In this document: positions 1-7,120 of the stretch, piece by piece | Layout of the letters: every line of letters begins with the position of its first letter | Position numbering within the stretch: the first letter of the stretch is position 1 | Source: Campylobacteraceae bacterium | GTDB lineage: Bacteria > Campylobacterota > Campylobacteria > Campylobacterales > Sulfurovaceae | Length of the DNA: 22,629 nucleotides | Reading direction: 5' to 3' | Assembly: GCA_027081065.1 (NCBI GenBank) | Contig: JALWLW010000025.1 | Coordinates: 1 to 22,629 of the forward strand | Translations under genes and position numbers: made by a program | Notes under the pieces: model-generated | Seen by the model: only the letters and a program-made list of their open reading frames with translations | Databases searched by the model: none | What the model was told of the DNA's origin: nothing

Positions 1-157
1 TTTCTTCTTGTTACTTCTTGAAACCTATTACTTATTTTAATATTTGTTTATTACTATTTTAAAATTATTTTATTTTGTTTTACTATTAATTTAATTTTTA
101 AGTAAATATAAATAAATAGCTATTTCCCATATAATTTCCACACTTAAGCTCTAAAAT
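1..157. other. AT-rich intergenic leader region
   Basis: This stretch is extremely AT-rich and contains no convincing coding sequence. The only signal I can support is a -10 box near its right end (130-135), which would drive the small lipoprotein gene. The short words CTTCTTG occur twice at the very left, without a clear larger repeat. Confidence 0.5.
130..135 (+). promoter_or_regulatory. -10 box of the lipoprotein gene
   Basis: A perfect TATAAT lies here. Transcription would begin near 142, leaving a leader of about 88 nt before the preferred ATG at 230. No -35 is evident, which is usual for sigma-70 promoters in Campylobacterota. Confidence 0.5.
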
Positions 158-229
158 ATGCTTAGTTTTTTACTAGATTTCAAAAAGGGTCTACAAAAAA
201 TAAAATTTAATTATAAATTAAGGTTTATT

Positions 230-430
230 ATGTTTAAAGTTTCTCTAGTTATATTTATTGCTCTCTTATGTAATGGTTGTTCATCAAGCACAGGAAAAAA
301 TTCAATTTTACCAAAGATTTTAAAGGCTACAAAGCAAGTAAATAATCGTTTAGTTAAGTATGCTACAAATCAAGGGTGTCAAATGATGAAAAATGGTTAT
401 ATGGTCTGTCCAAAAAGCATGAACCGATAA
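230..430 (+). CDS. small putative lipoprotein, hypothetical
   Basis: This encodes a 66-residue protein of unknown function with an N-terminal hydrophobic signal segment (residues 3-14) and a candidate lipobox ending in Cys17 (LCNGC followed by SSS), so it is probably a lipid-anchored envelope protein. The open frame extends upstream to an ATG at 158, but I chose the ATG at 230. It is preceded by a TAAGG Shine-Dalgarno element with 6-7 nt spacing, and the longer form would put 24 basic and mixed residues in front of the signal peptide. Two more cysteines (50 and 60) near the C-terminus could form a disulfide. The lipobox is imperfect because -3 is Cys rather than Leu, so lipidation is an inference. 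The gene converges on the VF530 gene with only 2 nt between stop codons. Confidence 0.55.
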   Translation: MFKVSLVIFIALLCNGCSSSTGKNSILPKILKATKQVNNRLVKYATNQGCQMMKNGYMVCPKSMNR

Positions 431-432
431 AT

Positions 433-657
433 TTACTTTTTTACAAAAGTATCTATATATAAGTCTTCTACTTTAATTCTCGCCCACTCATGGTCAACAT
501 TTCTTAAAAACTTAAGACAAGACTTTAGGTGTGGGTTGTTATTGAAACAGTTTATTTTCACTTTTTTTCCTAGCTCTTCATAACCATAATGCTCTATGAG
601 TTTTTCGAGTATATCTTTTAATTTTATGCCGTGTAGTGGGTTATTGCTATTGTCCAT
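433..657 (-). CDS. VF530/DUF2132 family protein
   Basis: This 74-residue protein matches the small VF530 (DUF2132) family, which I recognise from the run NPLHG near residues 6-10, the HYGYEELG segment (23-30), INCFNNNP (35-42) and the LKFLRN..WAR pattern towards the end. The family is a compact helical DNA-binding-like fold first known from a Vibrio fischeri structure; no cellular role is established. The length is normal for the family. A purine-rich GAGAGAAG element precedes the ATG. A TATAAT on the minus strand at 690-685 would place the transcript start near 678. The stop codon sits 2 nt from that of the convergent lipoprotein gene. Confidence 0.85.
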   Translation of the reverse strand: MDNSNNPLHGIKLKDILEKLIEHYGYEELGKKVKINCFNNNPHLKSCLKFLRNVDHEWARIKVEDLYIDTFVKK

Positions 658-684
658 TTCTTCTCTCTATTTTTAAATTGTGCT

Positions 685-690
685 ATTATA
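685..690 (-). promoter_or_regulatory. -10 box of the VF530 gene
   Basis: Read on the minus strand this is TATAAT, about 28 nt upstream of the VF530 start codon at 657. No consensus -35 is seen 17 nt upstream. Confidence 0.5.
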
Positions 691-785
691 TGACAAGTTT
701 GATATATTATTAGGTTATTTTTAAAAAGCATAAAAATTTGAGTATGCATTACATTTAAATTAATAACATGCTATAGTTTAAATAA

Positions 786-1013
786 GATTTTGATAAAAGT
801 AAATTTACTTCAATTGCTATTATTAACCTTGCAATTGAAGCAACCTTAAAAGAGAAATAAAAAGAGTACCCTAATACGATTTATGTAAAAGAGTGGGGGT
901 AGCTGATGATAGTTTAGATATTATTATTTTTGACCAAAATGCTTGGTTATTTTGGAAAACTTGATAAAAAAGAAATAGATAAAGTATTGCAATTAATTGA
1001 GAAGCATCTCTAA
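786..1013 (+). pseudogene. decayed MazF/PemK-family toxin gene
   Basis: No intact frame exists here, but three pieces in order read like the core and C-terminus of a MazF/PemK endoribonuclease. Piece 1 (786-857, frame of 786) reads DFDKSKFTSIAIINLAIEAT, resembling the conserved strand that normally continues into a TSN-like segment. After a stop at 858-860 the same frame gives PNTIYVKEWG (870-898). Piece 2 (899-943, shifted frame) gives VADDSLDIIIFDQNA, matching the family's DSV...Q...D stretch. Piece 3 (942-1013, original frame) gives LGYFGKLDKKEIDKVLQLI and ends at a natural stop. At least one nonsense codon and two frameshifts are needed. The N-terminal third is unrecognisable and no antitoxin gene is visible upstream. 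I infer a dead toxin-antitoxin relic; the family assignment rests on my reading of short motifs. Confidence 0.5.
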
Positions 1014-1017
1014 AGAA

Positions 1018-1026
1018 TGTTATAAT
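1018..1026 (+). promoter_or_regulatory. extended -10 promoter of the PhyH-family gene
   Basis: The sequence is TGT followed by TATAAT, an exact extended -10 (TGnTATAAT). Transcription would begin near 1033, about 25 nt before the ATG at 1058. It lies immediately after the toxin pseudogene. Confidence 0.6.
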
Positions 1027-1040
1027 ACTGGATTACTTAA

Positions 1041-1057
1041 TAACTAAAGGTTAGTTA
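1041..1057 (+). promoter_or_regulatory. inverted repeat presenting the Shine-Dalgarno of the PhyH gene
   Basis: TAACTAA (1041-1047) and TTAGTTA (1051-1057) are perfect 7-bp inverted repeats separated by AGG. The AGG loop is part of the AAAGG ribosome binding site and the right arm abuts the ATG. It may act as an RNA hairpin or a DNA operator, or may be chance in AT-rich sequence. Confidence 0.35.
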
Positions 1058-1840
1058 ATGCTTTTAACTGAGACTCAATTAGAGGCTTTTCATGAAAATG
1101 GTTTTTTAATTTTACGGAACTTTCTTGAAAAAGAGAAATGTGAAGCTATTTTAAAGGTGGCAAAAAAGCATGTTGAAAATAAGATTGAGCCTATAGAGAG
1201 TGAGATTGATTATGATTTAAAATCACAAGCATATCGTACACATGTAACAAATTATGGGAGTATGGAAAAGAGTGAAAAATTTAATATACGACGATTACGA
1301 CAGGTATATGAACGAGATACTATTTTTAGAGAATGGATGGAAGATAAAGAAATTCGTCCTATACTTAAACAAGTTTTAGAAGATGAAGTGGTGTTAACTA
1401 CAGCACATCATAACTCTATTATGACAAAAATGCCAATAAGTAGTAAAGAGACTTCTTGGCATCAAGATAGACGTTATTGGTCTTATTCTGATGATAATCT
1501 GGTCAGTGTTTGGTTGGCTTTAGGTGATGAAAACTTAGATAATGGTGCTTTAGAATTTATTCCTGCTAGTCATAAGATTTTTTTTACTAAAGAGCAGTTT
1601 GGTGAAAAAGAGTATTTTAAAGAAGATAGTTTAGAGAATTTTTCTTTGATAAAAACAAAATATTCAACAAGTTTAAAAAGTGGAGATGTAGTACTTTTTC
1701 ACTGTAGACTTCTACATAGGGCTAATAAAAATAGAACATCAAAAGCTAAATTTTCTTTTGTTTATACAGTTAAAGGAAAGAAAACAAAAGCGTTACAAGG
1801 GAGTCGTTCTTCTAAATATAGAGAGATTTTATTGGATTAA
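1058..1840 (+). CDS. phytanoyl-CoA dioxygenase (PhyH) family protein
   Basis: This 260-residue protein is a non-heme Fe(II)/2-oxoglutarate-dependent oxygenase of the PhyH family. The iron-binding facial triad is visible: His135 and Asp137 in SWHQDRRYW, and distal His220 in LFHCRLLHRANKN, with Arg226 downstream as the likely 2-oxoglutarate anchor. The N-terminus (EAFHENGFLILRNFL, residues 9-23) is the typical PhyH opening, and the middle segment NGALEFIPASHK (162-173) is the family's core strand region. Length is normal. Members oxidise very varied small molecules and the neighbours do not point to a pathway, so the substrate is unknown. The gene is alone on its transcript with its own extended -10 promoter; an AAAGG element lies 7 nt before the ATG. 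Confidence 0.85.
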   Translation: MLLTETQLEAFHENGFLILRNFLEKEKCEAILKVAKKHVENKIEPIESEIDYDLKSQAYRTHVTNYGSMEKSEKFNIRRLRQVYERDTIFREWMEDKEIRPILKQVLEDEVVLTTAHHNSIMTKMPISSKETSWHQDRRYWSYSDDNLVSVWLALGDENLDNGALEFIPASHKIFFTKEQFGEKEYFKEDSLENFSLIKTKYSTSLKSGDVVLFHCRLLHRANKNRTSKAKFSFVYTVKGKKTKALQGSRSSKYREILLD

Positions 1841-1842
1841 TC

Positions 1843-1871
1843 TTGACAATTTAGCATAGATGAGGTATAAA
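1843..1871 (+). promoter_or_regulatory. consensus sigma-70 promoter of trxA
   Basis: A perfect TTGACA (1843-1848) and TATAAA (1866-1871) are separated by 17 bp. Transcription would start near 1878, giving an 84-nt leader before trxA. This is the only promoter in the window with a full -35 consensus. Confidence 0.7.
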
Positions 1872-1881
1872 TCGTTTACTT

Positions 1882-1935
1882 TAGATTATAAATTACATAA
1901 TCTATAAACATAATTAATGTACAATGTGACATTAA
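1882..1935 (+). promoter_or_regulatory. two consecutive inverted repeats in the trxA leader
   Basis: TAGATTAT (1882-1889) pairs with ATAATCTA (1897-1904) around a 7-nt loop, and TTAATGT (1914-1920) pairs with ACATTAA (1929-1935) around an 8-nt loop. Both are perfect. They fall in the predicted 5' untranslated region between the trxA promoter and its Shine-Dalgarno, so they may be operators, mRNA-stabilising hairpins or chance. Confidence 0.35.
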
Positions 1936-1962
1936 AAATTAAAATTTTAAGGAATAAACAAT

Positions 1963-2283
1963 ATGGCAAAATATATTGACTTAACACAAGATAACTTTGA
2001 TGCAACAATCGCTGAAGGCGTAACAATGGTAGATTTTTGGGCTCCATGGTGTGGACCTTGTAGAATGATTGCTCCAGTAGTTGAAGAATTGGCTGAAGAC
2101 TTTGATGGTAAAGCAACCATTGCAAAAGTAAACACAGATGAGCAACAAGAAATTTCTGTTAAATATGGAATTAGATCTATTCCTGCTATTCTTTTCTTTA
2201 AAGATGGTGAGTTAGTAGACCAAGTAGTTGGTGCAGCTTCAAAAGATGCATTTGCTGAAAAACTTAACGCTCAACTGGCGTAA
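1963..2283 (+). CDS. trxA: thioredoxin
   Basis: This is a standard 106-residue cytoplasmic thioredoxin that reduces protein disulfides using electrons from thioredoxin reductase. The redox motif WCGPC places the cysteines at 30 and 33, Asp24 in VDFWAPW is the buried acid, and Pro74 in RSIPAILFF is the conserved cis-proline. The start is supported by TTAAGGAAT a few bases upstream. It has a strong promoter upstream and a hairpin terminator right after the stop, so it is probably monocistronic although trxB is next door. A likely client in this window is the BCP peroxiredoxin at 14899. Confidence 0.97.
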   Translation: MAKYIDLTQDNFDATIAEGVTMVDFWAPWCGPCRMIAPVVEELAEDFDGKATIAKVNTDEQQEISVKYGIRSIPAILFFKDGELVDQVVGAASKDAFAEKLNAQLA

Positions 2284-2290
2284 TCTTTTT

Positions 2291-2330
2291 ACTCCTACAA
2301 TTTAGTAGGAGTCGTTTCTTCTTTTTTATT
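2291..2330 (+). terminator. rho-independent terminator of trxA
   Basis: ACTCCTAC (2291-2298) and GTAGGAGT (2305-2312) form a perfect 8-bp stem with a 6-nt loop, followed by a T-rich run. It starts 8 nt after the trxA stop codon. Confidence 0.8.
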
Positions 2331-2371
2331 GGTTAATACCAATCCTACACAAAACTTTTATACAAATAAAC

Positions 2372-2377
2372 TATAAT
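2372..2377 (+). promoter_or_regulatory. -10 box of trxB
   Basis: A TATAAT 42 nt before the trxB ATG, downstream of the trxA terminator, shows that trxB has its own promoter. There is no clear -35. Confidence 0.55.
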
Positions 2378-2418
2378 TAGCGCTTAATATAAATATTTTA
2401 TAAGCTTAAGGAATAAAG

Positions 2419-3360
2419 ATGCTAGATTGTGCAATTATTGGTGGAGGTCCTGCTGGGCTTACGGCTGGATTATATGCGACTCGTGGGGGTCTTGAAAACG
2501 TAACACTGTTTGAAATGGGAATGCCTGGTGGACAGATTACTAAAAGTTCTGAAATTGAGAATTACCCTGGTTTTTTTGATTCGACTAAAACAGGCTTAGA
2601 CTTTATGGATGCATGGCAAAAGCAATGTTTTCACTTTGGTTTAAAACATGTGATGAAAAAAGTTGAAAGTATTGCTAAAACTGGTGAGTATTTTACTATT
2701 ACACTTGAAGATGGTGAGAAAGTAGAAGCGTTGACTGTTATTGTAGGAACAGGTTCAGTTCCTAAGAGAGCAGGGTTTAAAGGTGAAGAGGAGTTTTTTG
2801 GAAAAGGTGTCTCTACTTGTGCGACTTGTGATGGTTTTTTCTATAAAGATAAACCAGTCACGGTTCTTGGTGGTGGAGACACGGCTTTAGAAGAAGCATT
2901 ATTTTTGTCAAATATTTGTTCAGAAGTTTATGTGGTTCACAGAAGAGAAGAATTTAAAGCTGCTCCTCCTACCATGGCAAGGGTAGAAAATAAAGAAAAT
3001 ATTCACCTTATTACCAATTCAGTTATTGAAGAAGCCTATGGTGGAATGATGGGGCTTGATGGAGTAAAAATAAAAAATATCAAAACTAATGAAATAACAG
3101 ATATGAAAAACACAGGACTCTTTGTATTTGTTGGTCTTAATGTTAGAAATGATGTACTTAAAGATGAAAAAGGTGAGTTTATTTGTGCCATGAGTGACAG
3201 TGGACAAGTGATTGTTGACCTTAAAATGAATACTAATGTCAAAGGTCTTTTTGTCGCAGGTGACTTACGAATTGATGCTCCAAAACAAGTGGTCTCAGCA
3301 GCAGGCGATGGAAGTATTGCTGCTCTTCAAGTTTTATCTTATGTTCAAGAGATGGAATAG
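2419..3360 (+). CDS. trxB: thioredoxin reductase
   Basis: This 313-residue FAD-containing NADPH:thioredoxin reductase regenerates reduced thioredoxin. The FAD-binding GGGPAG is at residues 8-13, the redox-active CATC has cysteines at 134 and 137, the NADPH-binding GGGDTALEEA begins at 151, the NADP-phosphate-recognition HRREEFK lies at 174-180, and the C-terminal FAD motif GDLRIDAPKQ is at 281-290. The last arginine of the usual HRRxxxR motif is a lysine (Lys180), a conservative change that should keep NADPH preference. Length is normal for the low-molecular-weight bacterial enzyme. A TTAAGGAAT ribosome-binding element precedes the ATG, nearly the same as for trxA. Confidence 0.95.
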   Translation: MLDCAIIGGGPAGLTAGLYATRGGLENVTLFEMGMPGGQITKSSEIENYPGFFDSTKTGLDFMDAWQKQCFHFGLKHVMKKVESIAKTGEYFTITLEDGEKVEALTVIVGTGSVPKRAGFKGEEEFFGKGVSTCATCDGFFYKDKPVTVLGGGDTALEEALFLSNICSEVYVVHRREEFKAAPPTMARVENKENIHLITNSVIEEAYGGMMGLDGVKIKNIKTNEITDMKNTGLFVFVGLNVRNDVLKDEKGEFICAMSDSGQVIVDLKMNTNVKGLFVAGDLRIDAPKQVVSAAGDGSIAALQVLSYVQEME

Positions 3361-3398
3361 ATAGTTAACAATAAAACATTACATTATATAAAATCTAG

Positions 3399-3404
3399 TA
3401 TAAT
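3399..3404 (+). promoter_or_regulatory. -10 box of the dapB-purF operon
   Basis: TATAAT at this position puts the transcript start near 3411. That leaves only about 8 nt before the ATG at 3419, but about 23 nt before the ATG at 3434, which supports the latter as the dapB start. Confidence 0.55.
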
Positions 3405-3433
3405 TCACTCATAATTTAATGCTAGGACATATA

Positions 3434-4201
3434 ATGGCAAAAGTCGGAATTTTAGGAAGTACAGGGCGTGTTGGTGAACACCTTATTAACAACATTCAAG
3501 AGACAGAAGGTTTAGAGTTAAGTGTTTTGCATGTTTTTTCTGAATTGAAAATATCTGTCCCTGAGTCAGTTTTAGTAACAAATGATATGAAAACACTTGT
3601 AGAAAATTGTGATGTTGTTATTGATTTTTCAGCACCTGAAGCGACTCAAGCTTTGTTTGAAGTAGCACTTCAAAACCCAATACCATTGGTTGTTGCAACA
3701 ACAGGATTTAGTGAACATCAAAAAAACTTAATGGCTGAAGCATCTAAGCTTATGCCTGTTCTTTATGCTTCTAATATGTCGGCAGGAATTGCTTTGTTAA
3801 AACAACTAGTAGAACAGGTTGCTTCAATACTTAAAGATTTTGACATTGAAATTGTAGAACAACATCACCGTCATAAAGTTGATTCTCCTTCTGGTACGGC
3901 ATTGACTTTAGGTGAGTTTGCAGCTAAGGGTAGAGGGCTAGACTTAGATGCTGTTCGTATTTCTGGGCGTGATGGTCAGATTGGGGCTAGAACTAAAGAT
4001 GAAATAGCTGTCATGGCATTGCGTGGTGGAGATATTGTAGGACGACACACTGTAGGTTTTTATAATGATGGTGAATACTTAGAGCTAAATCACACAGCAA
4101 CAAATCGTCAGACTTTTTCAAAAGGGGCTATTAGGGCTGCTGCTTGGTTGGTTAATCAAGAAATTGGTATGTACAGTATTAACGACTGTTTAGGTATATA
4201 A
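3434..4201 (+). CDS. dapB: 4-hydroxy-tetrahydrodipicolinate reductase
   Basis: DapB reduces 4-hydroxy-tetrahydrodipicolinate to tetrahydrodipicolinate with NAD(P)H, on the route to meso-diaminopimelate (for peptidoglycan) and lysine. I start it at the ATG at 3434, giving 255 residues, because AGGA lies 8 nt upstream and the protein then begins MAKVGILGSTGRVG with the nucleotide-binding glycine loop. An in-frame ATG at 3419 would add five residues but has no ribosome binding site. The catalytic segment HHRHKVDSPSGTA holds the general-acid His144 and Lys148 (255-residue numbering). The stop codon is 1 nt from the purF ATG, so the two are cotranscribed and probably translationally coupled. Confidence 0.93.
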   Translation: MAKVGILGSTGRVGEHLINNIQETEGLELSVLHVFSELKISVPESVLVTNDMKTLVENCDVVIDFSAPEATQALFEVALQNPIPLVVATTGFSEHQKNLMAEASKLMPVLYASNMSAGIALLKQLVEQVASILKDFDIEIVEQHHRHKVDSPSGTALTLGEFAAKGRGLDLDAVRISGRDGQIGARTKDEIAVMALRGGDIVGRHTVGFYNDGEYLELNHTATNRQTFSKGAIRAAAWLVNQEIGMYSINDCLGI

Positions 4202-4202
4202 T

Positions 4203-5573
4203 ATGTGTGCAGTAGTTGGTATATTTGGGGTAGAAAATGCATCTCAATTGGCTTATTATGCTTTGTTCTCCATGCAACATCGTGGTCAAGAATCAACAGG
4301 ACTTTCTTCTGCTGATGGAAAAAGAATTCACCTTATTAAAAAGAGAGGCTTAGTAACAGAAGTTTTTCATAAGGGAAACTTAAAATTATTAGAAGGTTTT
4401 TGTGCTATTGGACATAATCGTTACTCTACAGCAGGAAAAGACTCTGTGCTTGATGCACAACCTGTATTTGCTAAATATAAATTGGGTGAAATCTCTGTTG
4501 CACATAATGGAAACTTGACTAATAAATATGAAGTACGTGATGAACTTATTGAAAAAGGGGCTATTTTTCAAACAGAAATGGATACAGAAAATATTGTACA
4601 TCTTATTGCTAAAAGTTCACAAAATAAACTAAAAGATCGTATTAAAGATATGTTAACTAAAATTGAGGGGGCTTATTGTTTAATTATTCAGAGTCGTACG
4701 AAGATGTTTGTAGTACGTGATCGTTTTGGTATTCGACCTTTAAGTCTTGGTAAGCTAAAAAATGGTGGTTATATTGTGGCGAGTGAGACTTGTGCTTTTG
4801 ACTTAGTAGGAGCAGAGTTTATCCGAGATGTTAAACCGGGGGAGATGTTGACTTTTTCAAAAGGAAAAGAGCCAAAATCTGAAATGATTTTTGAATCAGA
4901 TCCTCATCCGTGTGCCTTTGAGTACATTTATTTTGCACGACCAGATTCGATTATTGCTGGTAAGACCGTTTATAACATGCGTTTAGAAATGGGTAAGCAG
5001 TTGGCAAAAGAGACCCCTGCAGACATAGATTTAGTTCTACCTGTTCCCGACTCCGGTGTGGCTGCAGCTAAAGGCTATGCTGATGGTATGGGTGTTCCTT
5101 TTGAGATGGGAATTGTACGTAGTCATTATGTAGGTCGTACCTTTATTGAACCGACACAAGAGATAAGAGACTTGAAAGTTAAGTTAAAACTTTCACCTAT
5201 TAAAGATATGATAAAAGGCAAAAAAGTTGCTATTGTTGATGACTCTTTGGTAAGAGGTACAACTTCACTTCAAATAGTTAGAATGCTTAAAGAGGCAGGG
5301 GCTATTGAAGTGCATATGCGAATTGCAGCACCAGAGATTAAGTTTCCTTGTCGTTATGGAATTGATACAGCTAGTAAAACAGAACTTATCTCAGCAAATA
5401 AAACAGTGGATGAGGTTTGTAAATATATTGGGGCTGATTCTTTAGGATTTTTGTCTGTTGAGGGCTTAAAAGAGTCATTGGGAGACGATACTAATTATTC
5501 ATTAGTCAGTTTTGATGGAAAATATTTTGCTGGAGGAAATGAAAATAGTCCAGGCTGTAGCTCTTATGCATAA
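4203..5573 (+). CDS. purF: amidophosphoribosyltransferase
   Basis: PurF catalyses the first committed step of purine synthesis, converting PRPP and glutamine to phosphoribosylamine. The N-terminal glutaminase domain (about 1-220) begins MCAVVGIFG with the nucleophile Cys2 next to the initiator Met, so there is no propeptide. The phosphoribosyltransferase domain carries the PRPP loop VAIVDDSLVRGTTS (342-355). The sequence is otherwise close to the Fe-S (Bacillus) type: Cys237 (CAFEYIYFARPDS) and Cys383 (PCRYGID) align with two cluster ligands. The C-terminal CxxCF pair, however, is replaced by Ser433 and Ser436 (SLVSFDGKY), so a normal four-cysteine cluster is not possible. Length (456) is slightly short. 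It is the second gene of the dapB operon. Confidence 0.95.
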   Translation: MCAVVGIFGVENASQLAYYALFSMQHRGQESTGLSSADGKRIHLIKKRGLVTEVFHKGNLKLLEGFCAIGHNRYSTAGKDSVLDAQPVFAKYKLGEISVAHNGNLTNKYEVRDELIEKGAIFQTEMDTENIVHLIAKSSQNKLKDRIKDMLTKIEGAYCLIIQSRTKMFVVRDRFGIRPLSLGKLKNGGYIVASETCAFDLVGAEFIRDVKPGEMLTFSKGKEPKSEMIFESDPHPCAFEYIYFARPDSIIAGKTVYNMRLEMGKQLAKETPADIDLVLPVPDSGVAAAKGYADGMGVPFEMGIVRSHYVGRTFIEPTQEIRDLKVKLKLSPIKDMIKGKKVAIVDDSLVRGTTSLQIVRMLKEAGAIEVHMRIAAPEIKFPCRYGIDTASKTELISANKTVDEVCKYIGADSLGFLSVEGLKESLGDDTNYSLVSFDGKYFAGGNENSPGCSSYA

Positions 5574-5575
5574 TT

Positions 5576-5595
5576 GTGAACTTTTAAAAGTTCAC
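5576..5595. terminator. shared palindrome between convergent purF and NlpC/P60 genes
   Basis: A perfect 20-bp palindrome (GTGAACTTTT and its reverse complement) lies 2 nt after the purF stop and contains the stop codon of the minus-strand gene (5584-5586). It can fold on either strand with T or A residues in the stem top, and probably serves as a bidirectional terminator; a separate T-run is lacking. Confidence 0.5.
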
Positions 5596-6915
5596 GATGC
5601 CTGTTAAGGTATTAATTAACATACTTCTTTTTCTTACATTAGACAACTCTTTTCCAGGTGTTGTTGTACTAATAATACTTCGACCAATAACCAGTTTGCT
5701 TCCATCATTTAAACGTACACCCCAGTAATTATGTAAAATAATAGGCTCACCATCTTTTTCTCCTAGATAAAGTGTAATATGACCAGGGACAAAGAGCATA
5801 GAACGAAATGGCTTGGCATAGTCAAGAATGGTTTTCTTTTTTTCATTAGCTTCTAATCCTTTTAATGACATAAACTCAGCCCCAGCATTTGCTTGTTGTC
5901 GAGAGTTTCGTGGTAGATAGATACCAAAAGGTGAAAAGAAGTCGCGTGTTAGTGCTGAACAGTCTCTACACTTTTCTTTTCCTCCCCAACCATAAGGCTC
6001 ACCAACTAATTGCTTGGAGATATAAGCGAGGTTATATTCATTAAACTTAATTGGTTTATGGGCAATAATATCTATATCATTGACAGTGACTTTTTCAATA
6101 TGGGCAAAACCTTTTTCATCTTTTTTGGCTATGATATATTTTTTACTTTTAGGGTCAATAGGAAAGATACTTCCTATTTTTACTAAAGATATTTCACCAT
6201 GTTCATCTGAAAGCTTTAGGTTATCTTTGACGGTAATGGCATAATCTCCATTTTGGAAAGCTTCTTGAAATTTTGAATTGACAAAAGCAATATCTTCAAC
6301 CTTTATCCATCCAGATGCAAATGATGTTTGGGCATAAACCCAAAGTTGGTCAAGCGAATAGTGTGAAATCATCACAGGTGTGTTAATATGAACTGAAGAG
6401 TTTTGAGAATAATCAAAAGGAAAACCTTCTCCAGCACGTTTTGGGTCATAATAAATTCCTCGACTACTAGGGTAGAGACGTAAATCAGTATGACGTAGGG
6501 TAATAGCAGGAATATTTAGTGTGTCAGAGTTTTTAAAATTTGAGTTAATGATTTGATAGTTATACCATGACTTTGGAATACGTTGTCCATCACTACGATA
6601 GGTTTTTTCCTTAGCATATTTAAATTGCCAAGTTTTTGCCCCTTTGCTAAGTTCTACACTGCTTTGATTCCAAGGTGCGAAGAATTTTTCATTGTAGCGT
6701 CTGTCATACTCAAGTTGCTCTTCATTAGACATAATTTCAATGGTTTTAGTAAAGGGGGTAGGGTCTTGTGTTATATGTATGGTATCTTTAATCTCATTAC
6801 TTGGCATAAAGTCAATACTACTAGGACTTCGCTCTCCTAAAGAGAGTATGGTTTCAGAAAAAAGGCTGGAAGACAATACTGTTAAAAGTGAAACAGTGAA
6901 TATAATTTTTTTCAT
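5584..6915 (-). CDS. exported SH3 and NlpC/P60 (C40) peptidoglycan hydrolase
   Basis: This 443-residue protein has a signal peptide (MKKIIFTVSLLTVLSSSLFS), an N-terminal NlpC/P60-associated region, two SH3-like segments (roughly 130-215 and 220-285) and a C-terminal NlpC/P60 peptidase domain (about 293-415). The catalytic triad is visible: Cys319 in DCSALTRDF, His379 in PGHITLYLG and His395 in ILHNYWG. The domain order matches the SH3_6/SH3_7/NLPC_P60 proteins of Helicobacter and relatives. Such enzymes cut peptide stems in the cell wall, usually the D-Glu to diaminopimelate bond; the exact bond here is inferred. The ATG is preceded by GGGAG. A minus-strand TATAAT at 6967-6962 is the likely promoter. 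It is monocistronic and converges on purF. Confidence 0.88.
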   Translation of the reverse strand: MKKIIFTVSLLTVLSSSLFSETILSLGERSPSSIDFMPSNEIKDTIHITQDPTPFTKTIEIMSNEEQLEYDRRYNEKFFAPWNQSSVELSKGAKTWQFKYAKEKTYRSDGQRIPKSWYNYQIINSNFKNSDTLNIPAITLRHTDLRLYPSSRGIYYDPKRAGEGFPFDYSQNSSVHINTPVMISHYSLDQLWVYAQTSFASGWIKVEDIAFVNSKFQEAFQNGDYAITVKDNLKLSDEHGEISLVKIGSIFPIDPKSKKYIIAKKDEKGFAHIEKVTVNDIDIIAHKPIKFNEYNLAYISKQLVGEPYGWGGKEKCRDCSALTRDFFSPFGIYLPRNSRQQANAGAEFMSLKGLEANEKKKTILDYAKPFRSMLFVPGHITLYLGEKDGEPIILHNYWGVRLNDGSKLVIGRSIISTTTPGKELSNVRKRSMLINTLTGIVNF

Positions 6916-6961
6916 TTTATTCTCCCGAATGAATTTTATTAAATGAATTAGTTTTCTATTT

Positions 6962-6967
6962 ATTATA
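6962..6967 (-). promoter_or_regulatory. -10 box of the NlpC/P60 gene
   Basis: Reads TATAAT on the minus strand, 47 nt upstream of the start codon at 6915. No -35 consensus is visible. Confidence 0.45.
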
Positions 6968-7120
6968 ATAAAAATTTTTAGAAAAATATAGAGAGAAGTA
7001 GTTATTTTATGGGATTTGAGAGCTTATGATACCTCTGTGTTATTATCTTGAACAGAGAGTATTTTTTCTTGTAATTATTATTGTTAAAATTATTTTAATA
7101 AATAAATCTATTTAAATAAT

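Noticed and set aside
158..229. Upstream ATG of the lipoprotein gene
   Set aside because: It would bury the signal peptide behind 24 extra residues and lacks a Shine-Dalgarno; the ATG at 230 has TAAGG.
435..450. ACTTTT / AAAAGT repeat between the lipoprotein and VF530 genes
   Set aside because: Only six A/T-rich pairs, lying inside the VF530 coding end; too weak to call a bidirectional terminator.
3419..3433. Upstream ATG as dapB start
   Set aside because: It has no ribosome binding site and would lie about 8 nt from the predicted transcription start; the ATG at 3434 has AGGA and begins exactly at the nucleotide-binding fold.
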